Of a DNA stretch of 34,455 bases, positions 23,250 through 31,694 are shown one piece after another (position 1 is the stretch's first letter; every line of letters begins with the position of its first letter). Where the stretch lies: assembly GCA_041484525.1 (NCBI GenBank), contig JBGPHT010000079.1, forward strand, positions 1 through 34,455, read 5' to 3'. This DNA comes from JBGPHT01 sp041484525 (GTDB lineage Bacteria; Acidobacteriota; Terriglobia; Bryobacterales; Bryobacteraceae). The notes under the pieces were generated by a model that was given only the letters and a program-made list of their open reading frames with translations, did not search any database and had not been told where the DNA came from. The translations under genes were made by a program, and so were the position numbers.

Positions 23250-25388
23250 ATGAGGTCACTGAATCTTCGGATGGCATTGGCTGCTCTGCTTGGCCCGGCA
23301 TTGTCCATCCAGGCACAGAGCGGCAGCCGGATCTATATGGACCCCTCGCAACCTATCGAGGCGCGCATCGCGGACCTGATCTCGCAGATGACTCTCGAAG
23401 AGAAGGCCGCGCAGTTGAACCATCTTTCGTCGCGCAACGATCGGCTGCACATCCCAGCGTGGGGAGGCTGGAACCAAACGCTGCACGGCGTCTGGTCGAA
23501 GCAGCCCACTACGTTATTCCCGACTGCGATCGGGATGGCGGCCACGTGGGACCCCGCCCTCATCCGCACCATCACGGATTCCATGTCGGATGAAGCGCGC
23601 GCTCTCTATAACATCGGCGCCGATGGCCCACGCTCCAAGCACGGCCTGGTCTACCGATCCCCCGTAATCAACATCAGCCGCGACCCACGCTGGGGACGAA
23701 TCCAGGAGTGCTTCGGAGAGGACCCGTACCTCGCCGGCCGCATTACCGTGGCCTACGTGCAGGGACTGCAGGGCAACAACCCCAAGTACCTGAAGGTCGC
23801 CGCCACGCTCAAGCATTTCGCGGTGAACAACGTCGAGACGGACCGCCACAGCCTGTCCGCGCAAGTGCCCGAGAGGATACTGATGGAGTACTGGCTGCCC
23901 CACTGGAAGGCCGGCATCGTGGAGGGCCACGCCCAATCCGTGATGGCATCTTACAACCAACTCAATGGGGTCCCTAACATCGCCAACAAGTATCTACTCA
24001 CCGGCGTTCTGCGTGGCTTGTGGAACTTCGATGGCTTCGTGGTTTCCGACTTGGGCGGCATCGATAGCAGCCTCGTCAACGGTTCCCGCATCACGGATAA
24101 GATCGAAGTCGCGGCAGCCCGCGCCATTGAGGCTGGCTGCGATCTGGATGACCGCTTCTACGAATCGTCGTTGCCGGTGGCCGTCCGCACAGGCCTGATT
24201 TCCGAAGCCGTCGTAAACCAGGCGCTGACGCGGGTCTTGCGCGTGGCGTTCCGGCTGGGCGCATTCGACCCGCCGGAAATGGTGCCCTATTCGAAGATCG
24301 GCGCGGAGGCGATCGAATCCCAGCCCCACCGGGACTTGGCGTTGAAGACCGCGCTCGAATCGATGGTGCTGTTGCGAAACCAGAACGGTTTCCTCCCCCT
24401 TGATAAAGGCAAGGTGAAATCGGTCGCGGCGATCGGACCGCAGGCGGACCGCTTCGAAACCGGAAACTACTTCGGCGCGAAACCCCGCGTCGTCAGTCCG
24501 ATCGAGGGCATTCGAGCAAAACTGGGCGCCGCCGTCAAGGTCGAATATGCCCCTGGATGCGACATCATCGAACCTGCCAAACCGGGCGAAATCGAGCAAG
24601 CGGCTGAACTCGCTCGGCAGTCCGATGTCGCAATTCTCTTTCTCGGCACCAACCTGAGAGTGGAAGCCGAGGGACGCGATCGGAAGAGCCTGGATCTTCC
24701 GGGTTCGCAGCAACAGTTGCTCGAAGCCGTTTTCAAGGCCAACCCGAAAGCCGTCGTCGTTATCATGAGCGGCGGGCCGGTATCCGTCAAGTGGGCCAGC
24801 CAGAATGTCCCGGCGATTCTGGCCGCCTGGTATCCCGGCGAAGAGGCCGGTACGGCGCTGGCAAGTGTCCTGTTCGGGGAGTACAACCCGGCCGGGAGGC
24901 TGCCATACACCGTCTACGATTCCGTCGACCAACTCCCGCCCCAGGACGAGTACGATATCACGCGCGGCTTCACCTATATGTACTTTGCCGGCAAGCCGCA
25001 GTACGCCTTCGGGCACGGGTTGAGTTATACGACGTTCCGTTACAGCGGGCTCAAGGTCACGCCGAAGCAGATCGCTACTGACGGAAAGGTGACGGTCAGC
25101 CTCGACGTTCAGAATACCGGTGCGCGGGCCGGCGACGAAGTTATACAACTCTACGTACACGATGTGGAGGCGGGCGTGAAGCGACCCGCCCGCGAGCTGC
25201 GCGGATTCCAGCGGATCAGCCTGAACGCTAAAGAGAAGAAGTCCGTGACCTTCACTCTGCCGGCGAGCGAACTTGCATTTTACGATGTCAAAACGAAGAA
25301 GTTCGTCGTGGAGCCCGGGGCCTTCGACATCATGGTCGGTAACTCGTCCGAGGACATACGGCTCCAGGATAGACTGCTAGTCAAGTAG
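23250..25388 (+). CDS. Secreted glycoside hydrolase family 3 (beta-glucosidase/beta-xylosidase)
   Basis: 712 residues. Signal peptide LRMALAALLGPALSIQAQ. Domain 1 (to ~residue 330) contains SPVINISRDPRWGRIQECFG, KHF (188-190) and the nucleophile region GFVVSDLGGID with Asp267. Domain 2 (alpha/beta sandwich, ~370-570) carries VAAIGPQAD and VVVIMSGGPV. A fibronectin III-like domain closes the chain (VTVSLDVQNTGARAGDEVIQ...). GH3 enzymes release terminal beta-D-glucose or xylose, sometimes alpha-L-arabinofuranose. A good ribosome site (AAGGAG) lies before the ATG. The gene is between GH39 and the sugar-acid dehydratase in one operon. Confidence 0.93.
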   Translation: MRSLNLRMALAALLGPALSIQAQSGSRIYMDPSQPIEARIADLISQMTLEEKAAQLNHLSSRNDRLHIPAWGGWNQTLHGVWSKQPTTLFPTAIGMAATWDPALIRTITDSMSDEARALYNIGADGPRSKHGLVYRSPVINISRDPRWGRIQECFGEDPYLAGRITVAYVQGLQGNNPKYLKVAATLKHFAVNNVETDRHSLSAQVPERILMEYWLPHWKAGIVEGHAQSVMASYNQLNGVPNIANKYLLTGVLRGLWNFDGFVVSDLGGIDSSLVNGSRITDKIEVAAARAIEAGCDLDDRFYESSLPVAVRTGLISEAVVNQALTRVLRVAFRLGAFDPPEMVPYSKIGAEAIESQPHRDLALKTALESMVLLRNQNGFLPLDKGKVKSVAAIGPQADRFETGNYFGAKPRVVSPIEGIRAKLGAAVKVEYAPGCDIIEPAKPGEIEQAAELARQSDVAILFLGTNLRVEAEGRDRKSLDLPGSQQQLLEAVFKANPKAVVVIMSGGPVSVKWASQNVPAILAAWYPGEEAGTALASVLFGEYNPAGRLPYTVYDSVDQLPPQDEYDITRGFTYMYFAGKPQYAFGHGLSYTTFRYSGLKVTPKQIATDGKVTVSLDVQNTGARAGDEVIQLYVHDVEAGVKRPARELRGFQRISLNAKEKKSVTFTLPASELAFYDVKTKKFVVEPGAFDIMVGNSSEDIRLQDRLLVK

Positions 25389-25398
25389 AAGGGACAAC

Positions 25399-26571
25399 AT
25401 GAAGATCACGGAAATTCGCACCCGAGTTGTCGAATGGCGGGGCAAGACAGTTCCACCGCAGCCGCACTTTTGCACCAATCCGATGGACCTGCTGGACCTT
25501 CCGTCGGACTCGATGGGGAGTTTCCGCTTTCATGGCTGGTTGATCGTCGAAGTGTTCACCGATTCCGGCCTGGTCGGAATCGGCAACGCTGCGCTTTCGC
25601 CGCGCATCACCAAGCAGCTCATCGACGTCTATCTGAAGCCGCTGCTCCTGGGAAAGGACCCGTTCGACTACGAGTTCCTCTGGCAGCACATGTACCGGCA
25701 GACGATGGCGTTCGGCCGGAAGGGTGTCGCCATGGTGGCGATCAGCGCGATCGATATCGCGATCTGGGACGTCATGGGCAAAGCCGCGAAACAGCCCGTC
25801 TTCAAGCTGCTCGGCGGCCGCACCAAGCCAAAGATTCCGGTCTATGCAAGCCGCCTCTATAGCCAGCCGCTCGACCAACTAGCCGCGGAGGCGGACTGCT
25901 ATAAGTCGCAGGGATACCAGGCGATGAAGCTGCGGTTCGGCTGGGGCCCGTTGGACGGCGCTGCCGGCATGCAGCGTAACATCGAATTACTCCGTACAGT
26001 TCGAGAAGCGATCGGCTATGAAATCGATCTGATGGCCGACGCGTACATGGGCTGGACACTGGACTACGCGCGCCGCATGGTGCCGCTGATCGAGCCTTTT
26101 CAGTTGCGTTGGCTCGAAGAACCCGTCATCCCCGATGACATCCACGGCTACGCGGCGTTGAAGGCGCTCGGGCGCGTGCCCATCGCGGGCGGCGAGCATG
26201 AACACACCATCTACGGCTTCCGCGAACTGCTGGATGCCAAGGCCGTGGACTACATTCAATTCGATACCAGCCGCGTCGGCGGCATCACGCAGGCGCGAAA
26301 GGTGCAGGCGCTCGCCGAATCATTTTCGGTTCCGGTGGTCCCGCACGCAGGTCAGATGCATAATTTCCACGTCGTGATGTCCAGCCTGAATTCACCGATG
26401 GCGGAGTTCTTTCCGGTGGTGGACGTCGAGATTGGAAACGAGTTGTTCTGGTACATCTTCGAAGGCGAACCAAGACCAGTCAAAGGTCACATCGACCTGA
26501 GTGACGATGTACCCGGACTTGGTCTCACAATTAAAGAAGACGCCTTGCATCAGTTCGCTGTAATCGAGTAA
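25399..26571 (+). CDS. Enolase-superfamily sugar-acid dehydratase, L-rhamnonate dehydratase-like
   Basis: 390 residues, no signal peptide, hence cytoplasmic. A mandelate racemase/muconate lactonising-type enzyme: capping domain first, then SAIDIAIWDVMGKAAKQPVF and KLLGG, metal ligands Asp214 (LMADAY), Glu240 (RWLEEP) and Glu266 (GGEHEHT), and the His316-Asp289 dyad (VVPHAGQMHNFH; IQFDTSR). The segments FGWGPLDGAAG and GEHEHT resemble L-rhamnonate dehydratase (HWGPHDGDAG, GEHHGT), which turns the sugar acid into 2-keto-3-deoxy-L-rhamnonate. L-arabinonate, fuconate or xylonate are also possible substrates. It suggests that the released sugar is oxidised to an aldonic acid and degraded without phosphorylation, which would link it to the PQQ dehydrogenase nearby. 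Confidence 0.8.
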   Translation: MKITEIRTRVVEWRGKTVPPQPHFCTNPMDLLDLPSDSMGSFRFHGWLIVEVFTDSGLVGIGNAALSPRITKQLIDVYLKPLLLGKDPFDYEFLWQHMYRQTMAFGRKGVAMVAISAIDIAIWDVMGKAAKQPVFKLLGGRTKPKIPVYASRLYSQPLDQLAAEADCYKSQGYQAMKLRFGWGPLDGAAGMQRNIELLRTVREAIGYEIDLMADAYMGWTLDYARRMVPLIEPFQLRWLEEPVIPDDIHGYAALKALGRVPIAGGEHEHTIYGFRELLDAKAVDYIQFDTSRVGGITQARKVQALAESFSVPVVPHAGQMHNFHVVMSSLNSPMAEFFPVVDVEIGNELFWYIFEGEPRPVKGHIDLSDDVPGLGLTIKEDALHQFAVIE

Positions 26572-26587
26572 GTCGGAAGGTGACACC

Positions 26588-28636
26588 ATGAGAACAAAGA
26601 GTAAGTCTAACCGTGTAAGCCGGCGCAGTTTCGGCGCACTCCTGGCTGCCTCGGGCGCAGCCGTTCCGGCGCTCCTCGCGCAACAGAACCAGGCTCCTCC
26701 GGCCCCCGGGAATTTCCGGCGCCCGCTGGCGCCCGATGTGCCGCCCTTCGAAGGCAAGATCGAGTTCACACGCAGTTCTGTGGCGCCCAAGGCAGAACCG
26801 TTCCCGATGTCGCAAGTCCGGTTGCTGCCCAACGGCGCGTATTACGATGCGCAGGAATGGAATCGCGGCTACATGTCGCGCCTGGCGGCGGACCGGCTGC
26901 TCTATACATTCCGCGCCAATGCCGGTCTGCCGATTGGCTCGGCGAAACCGCTGGGCGGTTGGGAGCAGCCGGAAAACGGCCAGCGATCGAGCGAGCTGCG
27001 CGGTCATTTCCTCGGGCACTTTCTTACGGCGAGCGCGCAACTGGCGGCCAACGGCGACAAGGAAGCCAAGGCCAAAGGCGACTACATGGTGGCGGAGTTG
27101 GCGAAGTGCCAGGAGAAGTTGGGTGGCAAATACCTCAGCGCGTTCCCTACCACCTGGTGGGATCGCCTGGAAAAAGGCGAGCGCGTCTGGGCGCCCTTCT
27201 ACACCATCCACAAGGTCATGGCCGGCATGTTCGACATGTACCGGTTGGGCGGAAACAAGCAGGCTCTCTCGGTGCTCGAAGGTATGGCGGCGTGGGCCGA
27301 TGGGTGGACGGCCTCGAAGACGGAAGAGCACATGCAGCAGATTCTCACCATCGAGTTCGGCGGTATCGCAGAGACGCTGTATCACCTCGCCGCGGCAACT
27401 AACAACGACCAATGGGCCAAAGTAGGAGACAGGTTCCAGAAGAAGAGCTTCATTAATCCGCTGGCCTCGCGACGCGACGAACTTCGCGGCCTTCACGTGA
27501 ACACGCACATCCCGCAGGTGCTCGCGGCCGCCCGCCGCTACGAGATCTCGGGCGACATGCGGTTCCACGATGTAGCGGACTACTTCTTCTACGAAGTGAC
27601 CACTGCGCGCTCTTATGTGACCACGGGGACGAGCAATGCCGAAGCCTGGCTGGCTCCGCCGCGGCGGCTCGCAACCGAGCTGAAGCTCAGTGTCAACACC
27701 GCCGAATGCTGCTGCGCCTATAACATGCTGAAGCTGGCGCGGCAGATGTATAGTTGGAATCCGGACCCGCGGCATTTCGACTATTACGAGCGCTCGCTGC
27801 TCAACCACCGCCTGGGTACTATCCGGCCGAAGTCAGGCGCCACCCAGTATTACCTCTCGCTGACGCCCGGAGTCTGGAAGACCTTCAGCACGGAAGACCA
27901 GACGTTCTGGTGCTGCACCGGATCGGGTGTCGAAGAATATTCCAAGCTCAACGACAGCATCTATTGGCGCGACCGCGAAGGCTTGTACGTGAACCTGTTC
28001 ATTCCCTCGGAGCTGGATTGGGCGGAAAAAGGCTTCCAGCTTCGGCAGGAAACCAAGTATCCGGAATCGCCCAACACCACTCTTACAGTGACAGCAGCAC
28101 GGCCAGGTTCGATGGCGATGCGGCTGCGCATCCCGGGGTGGCTGCAATCCGCTCCCACCGTGAAGGTCAACGGAAAGGCTCTCGACGCATCGGCGGCGCC
28201 AGGCAGTTACCTGACGCTCAACCGTTCGTGGAAAGCGGGCGACAAGATCGAGATGGAACTTCCCATGCACCTGCACAGCGAAGCCATGCCCGACGATCCG
28301 CGGATGCAGGCGTTCCTCTACGGACCGCTGGTGCTGGCCGGCGACCTGGGTGCCGACGGTCTTACCGAGGCGCACATCATTGGCCCGAATCTCCGTGTAG
28401 GCGCACCCAACACGGAACAATTCGGATCGCCCCTGGGACCGTCGAATTCCGTTCCGCCGGTGCCCGGGATCGAGATCCCGACGTTCCACTCCTCGGGCGC
28501 CGACCCGAGTTCGTGGATCAAGCCTGCCGATAAGCCGCTATCCTTCCGAACCACCGGACAGAAAAAAGACGTTACGCTGGTTCCACTGAACAGCCTGTTC
28601 GACCGCCGCTACTCCGTCTACTGGCAGGTCTCGTAA
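26588..28636 (+). CDS. Tat-exported GH127 beta-L-arabinofuranosidase (DUF1680)
   Basis: 682 residues. Tat signal VSRRSFGALLAASGAAVPA. The (alpha/alpha)6 barrel domain of GH127 is recognised by the zinc-cysteine site: TAECCCAYNML (Glu373, Cys375) and FWCCTGSGVEEYSKL (Cys442, Cys443), equivalent to Glu338, Cys340, Cys417 and Cys418 of the Bifidobacterium enzyme HypBA1, where one Cys is the nucleophile. C-terminal beta-sandwich domains follow (SMAMRLRIPGWL; YGPLVLAGDL). It would cut terminal beta-L-arabinofuranose from plant glycoproteins or arabinan side chains. GGAAGG precedes the ATG. It is the last gene of the rightward operon; its TAA is in a 12-bp palindrome shared with the convergent gene. 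Confidence 0.92.
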   Translation: MRTKSKSNRVSRRSFGALLAASGAAVPALLAQQNQAPPAPGNFRRPLAPDVPPFEGKIEFTRSSVAPKAEPFPMSQVRLLPNGAYYDAQEWNRGYMSRLAADRLLYTFRANAGLPIGSAKPLGGWEQPENGQRSSELRGHFLGHFLTASAQLAANGDKEAKAKGDYMVAELAKCQEKLGGKYLSAFPTTWWDRLEKGERVWAPFYTIHKVMAGMFDMYRLGGNKQALSVLEGMAAWADGWTASKTEEHMQQILTIEFGGIAETLYHLAAATNNDQWAKVGDRFQKKSFINPLASRRDELRGLHVNTHIPQVLAAARRYEISGDMRFHDVADYFFYEVTTARSYVTTGTSNAEAWLAPPRRLATELKLSVNTAECCCAYNMLKLARQMYSWNPDPRHFDYYERSLLNHRLGTIRPKSGATQYYLSLTPGVWKTFSTEDQTFWCCTGSGVEEYSKLNDSIYWRDREGLYVNLFIPSELDWAEKGFQLRQETKYPESPNTTLTVTAARPGSMAMRLRIPGWLQSAPTVKVNGKALDASAAPGSYLTLNRSWKAGDKIEMELPMHLHSEAMPDDPRMQAFLYGPLVLAGDLGADGLTEAHIIGPNLRVGAPNTEQFGSPLGPSNSVPPVPGIEIPTFHSSGADPSSWIKPADKPLSFRTTGQKKDVTLVPLNSLFDRRYSVYWQVS

Positions 28637-28643
28637 GCTTACG
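28632..28643. repeat. 12-bp perfect palindrome containing both convergent stop codons
   Basis: CGTAAGCTTACG reads the same on both strands and supplies TAA to the GH127 gene (28634-28636) and TAA to the esterase-propeller gene (28641-28639). With no loop and no T-tract it is not a convincing terminator; it may be incidental. Confidence 0.5.
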
Positions 28644-30276
28644 GCACTAGCGCAATACTCGCCGTCGCCCTCGTCGGCATCCGGACTTCGTGCACCACCT
28701 TGCCGCTCTTATCGACCTCGATGACCCGTCGCCCCTGGTAATCCGACACCAGCACATTTCCCGACGGAAGCACGTCGAAACCCGACGCCCAGACCAACCG
28801 GATGTCCGTCTTCTCTCCCGCAATCGAGCGCACGATCTTGCCGCTACGATCCACTTCGACCAATTCACCCGGGTCGGTCATCGTGATCAGCGTGTTTCCA
28901 TTCGGCAGCCGCACTCCTTTATAAGGACGCCGCTTCGCACCGCCCTCGCCCGTATAACTCCACACGATCTCGCCCGCCTGGTTCACTTCGATAATCTTCC
29001 CCGCGGCTTCGACGGAGATCAGCGTCGTCCCGCCCGCAATGCGCCGCGAATTGCGCATCCGCATTTTCGCCAGGTCCTCGCTCTCGTACTTCCAAACCAC
29101 CTTGCGATCGCGGTCGATCTCGATCACCTTTCCCAGTTCGGCATCGCCGATCAAGGTATTCCCGTTCTCCAGCCGCTGCGCGCTGATCGGGTGCTGCAAT
29201 CCCTCTTCAGGCCCATAGGTCCACACTGGCTTGTGATCGGCGTCCATCTCGACCACCTGGTGCGCATTGCCCATGGTGTAGAGCACGTGCCCGCCCGGCA
29301 AAGGCTGTACGTCGTGTCCGTTGCGGTTCGGCACCGACCACAGTTCCCTGCCCGACTGCCAATCGATCGCGACTATCTGTCCGCGCGCGCCGTGGTCCGC
29401 CACCAGCAGCACCTTCCGCGACGGCAGCAGCCCGAGGTTCTCGTCCAGGAAAGCCACCATGCGCCGCTCCGCCTGCTCGGCATCCTTGCCTTGGAACCCG
29501 TGCCCCCCGCCTTCGATGGTTTCGAGTTCCGCCCTCGCACCCGCCCGCTGCAACTGTTCCACCAGCCACTGCGATTGCTCGTATGGAACCTCGGGGTCCT
29601 TCGTGCCATGAATCGCCAGCACCGGCGGCGCCAGCGGCGTCACCCAATTCAGCGGGCTGGCGAGCAGATGCTCCGTCTTCGCGTTCTCCAGATTGCCGCC
29701 CAGGAACAACGGAATGATCGCGTCCGCGCCCTCGCCCTTCCCGTACATGCGCGCGAAATCGGCCGGCGCGTACCAACTCACAACGCAGGCCACGCGGCTC
29801 GATTGTTCGCGATTGGCGCCGCCCGCCTCGAACTCCGCCACACCCGGTGTCAGTCCCAGCATCAATGCCAGATGCGCCCCCGCCGATTCTCCGATCGCCG
29901 CCACCCGCTCCGGATCGACGGCGAAACGGGTCGCATTCGCGCGCAGGAACCGCACCGCTGCTTTGACGTCCTGCAGCGCGGCGGGAAACTGGCTGCGCGG
30001 AGCCAACCGGTAATCGACGGTGGCCGCCACGTAGCCGTGCTGCGCCAGACGCAACATCGTCGGTAGATAGCTGGCACGTTCACCCGCGCGAAATCCGCCG
30101 CCATGAATCGCCAGGACTGCAGGAAACGGACCCGCGCCCTTCGGCCGCGCCACATCCATCATGAGGCGGCTGCCCTGGCTGTAGACGACATCCTTCTCGA
30201 TCGTGACGCCGTCCGGCACAGTTTGCGCTGCACCGCACGCCGCCAGCAGCAGGCAGAGCGAGATCGAAGTTTTCAT
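28639..30276 (-). CDS. Esterase (alpha/beta hydrolase) fused to a PQQ-like beta-propeller, lipoprotein
   Basis: 545 residues from the ATG at 30276; the longer open frame upstream is shadow sequence over the DUF1501 gene. The N-terminus MKTSISLCLLLAAC fits a lipobox (LAAC). Residues ~25-285 are an esterase of the acetyl-xylan/feruloyl (BD-FAE-like) group: oxyanion loop HGGGF (58-62), GESAG with Ser131, GTKDPEVPY with Asp227 and GGGHGF with His259. From ~287 to the end a beta-propeller has repeated units such as GKVIEIDRDRKVVWKY, GKIIEVNQAGEIVWSY and RRVIEVDKSGKVVHEV. The propeller may bind the polymer or a partner. This domain pairing is not one I know as standard. The gene follows DUF1501 by 5 bp and is likely the third gene of that operon. 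Confidence 0.85.
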   Translation of the reverse strand: MKTSISLCLLLAACGAAQTVPDGVTIEKDVVYSQGSRLMMDVARPKGAGPFPAVLAIHGGGFRAGERASYLPTMLRLAQHGYVAATVDYRLAPRSQFPAALQDVKAAVRFLRANATRFAVDPERVAAIGESAGAHLALMLGLTPGVAEFEAGGANREQSSRVACVVSWYAPADFARMYGKGEGADAIIPLFLGGNLENAKTEHLLASPLNWVTPLAPPVLAIHGTKDPEVPYEQSQWLVEQLQRAGARAELETIEGGGHGFQGKDAEQAERRMVAFLDENLGLLPSRKVLLVADHGARGQIVAIDWQSGRELWSVPNRNGHDVQPLPGGHVLYTMGNAHQVVEMDADHKPVWTYGPEEGLQHPISAQRLENGNTLIGDAELGKVIEIDRDRKVVWKYESEDLAKMRMRNSRRIAGGTTLISVEAAGKIIEVNQAGEIVWSYTGEGGAKRRPYKGVRLPNGNTLITMTDPGELVEVDRSGKIVRSIAGEKTDIRLVWASGFDVLPSGNVLVSDYQGRRVIEVDKSGKVVHEVRMPTRATASIALVP

Positions 30277-30281
30277 GAGTT

Positions 30282-31694
30282 TTATGCCAGCACTTCCGGG
30301 ATCAGGTGTCCGTGCACGTCGGTCAACCGCATGTCGCGGCCGTTGAAACGGTAGCTCAGTTTCTCGAAGTCGAGCCCCATCAGATGCAGAATGGTCGCGT
30401 GCAGATCGTAGACCGACTTCGGATTCTCCACCGCCCGATATCCATATTGATCGGTCGCGCCCACCACCGTGCCGCCCTTCACTCCGCCGCCCGCCAGCCA
30501 CGCGCTGAAGCCATATGCGTTGTGGTCGCGCCCGTCCATTCGCTCCGAGATCGGCAGCCTGCCGAACTCGCTGTGCCACACGATGAGCGTCGACTCAAAC
30601 AGACCGCGGCTTTTCAAATCCTTGATCAGCCCCGCGATCGGCTTGTCGGTCTCGCCGCAGTGCTGCTCGTGGTTCCCCTTGATGTCCCAGTGCGCGTCCC
30701 AACTCGGCTCGAAGTTGCCGCCGCCCGAGAACAACTGCACGTATCGCACTCCGCGCTCCACCAGCCGTCTCGCCATCAATGCCTGCCGGCCGAAATACTG
30801 CGTCGGTTCTTCATCCACGCCATACAGCCGCCTCGTCGCCTCGGACTCCTTGCTGATGTCGATCGCCTCCGTCGCCGAAGTCTGCATACGATACGCCAGC
30901 TCGTAAGAGTAGATGCGCGCCGAGAGCTCGCTGTCTTCGGGGTTCCGTTCCAGGTGCGTCTGGTTCAGTCCCTCTACGTACTTCAGCCACTTGACCTGCT
31001 CCTCAGGCGTGCGCGTCGCGGGAGGCTTCAGGTCCACAATCGGCGGCCCACTCGACCGGAAGGGCGTGCCCTGATACGCCGCCGGCATGTAGCCGTTTCC
31101 CCAGTTGGGCGCGCCGTTGATGGGACCGCCGCGATAATCCGTGAACACGATAAACCCCGGCAGGTTTTCGTTCTCCGTGCCCAGCCCGTACGTCACCCAA
31201 CTGCCCACCGAGGGAGCGCCCGCCAAAATGGTGCCGGTGTTCATCTGAAACAGCGCCGGACCGTGGGCCGGGCTGAGGCAATTCATCGAACGAATCAGCG
31301 CCAGGTCGTCGGCATGCCCGGCAATGTGCGGGAACAACTCGGAAATCTCCATGCCGCACTGCCCGTGCTTTTTGAAAGACCACGGCGACGGCATCAGCCC
31401 GCCCGGCGTTCCCATGGTCGCCACCACGTTGCCGACGCCCGTCATCTTCTCGCCCTGCCGCTTCATCAACTCCGGCTTGGGGTCGAACGTGTCCACCTGG
31501 CTCACGCCGCCATAACAGAAGATGGAAATCACGGCCTTGGCTTTCGCCGCGAAGTGAGGGGTCTTCGGCGCCAGCGGCGATTTCGTCGCGGCCAGCAGGC
31601 CGTTGCGGCTCATCAGGTCCGCGAAGGCCACGCCCGCGATGCCACCACCCAGCCGGCCGATTAATTCTCTGCGCGAACAACACAAGTGATTCAT
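30282..31694 (-). CDS. DUF1501 protein, Tat-exported
   Basis: 470 residues from the ATG at 31694, chosen because it overlaps the stop of the upstream gene (ATGA). Tat signal CSRRELIGRLGGGIAGVAF. DUF1501 features: FCYGGVSQVDTFDPKPELMK, HADDLALIRSMNC, HGPALFQMNTG, then LIVWHSEFGRLPISERMDGR and DHNAYGFSAWLAGGGVKGG. The fold is related to alkaline phosphatase/sulfatase, with the Asp, His and Glu of the metal site visible in DHN and HSEFGR. These proteins are always found next to PSCyt1/DUF1549/DUF1553 proteins, as here, notably in Planctomycetes and Solibacter. Biochemical role is not established. Confidence 0.93.
   Translation of the reverse strand: MNHLCCSRRELIGRLGGGIAGVAFADLMSRNGLLAATKSPLAPKTPHFAAKAKAVISIFCYGGVSQVDTFDPKPELMKRQGEKMTGVGNVVATMGTPGGLMPSPWSFKKHGQCGMEISELFPHIAGHADDLALIRSMNCLSPAHGPALFQMNTGTILAGAPSVGSWVTYGLGTENENLPGFIVFTDYRGGPINGAPNWGNGYMPAAYQGTPFRSSGPPIVDLKPPATRTPEEQVKWLKYVEGLNQTHLERNPEDSELSARIYSYELAYRMQTSATEAIDISKESEATRRLYGVDEEPTQYFGRQALMARRLVERGVRYVQLFSGGGNFEPSWDAHWDIKGNHEQHCGETDKPIAGLIKDLKSRGLFESTLIVWHSEFGRLPISERMDGRDHNAYGFSAWLAGGGVKGGTVVGATDQYGYRAVENPKSVYDLHATILHLMGLDFEKLSYRFNGRDMRLTDVHGHLIPEVLA

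Noticed and set aside
28632..28643. Bidirectional terminator at the convergent stops
   Set aside because: The palindrome has no loop and is not followed by a T-tract on either strand.
30277..30579. N-terminal extension of the esterase-propeller gene
   Set aside because: The ~100 extra residues overlap DUF1501 coding sequence and are Arg-rich and low in structure; the lipoprotein signal starts at 30276.
30306..31664. 452-residue plus-strand open frame over DUF1501
   Set aside because: Antisense shadow; the DUF1501 protein is complete and linked by ATGA to its partner.
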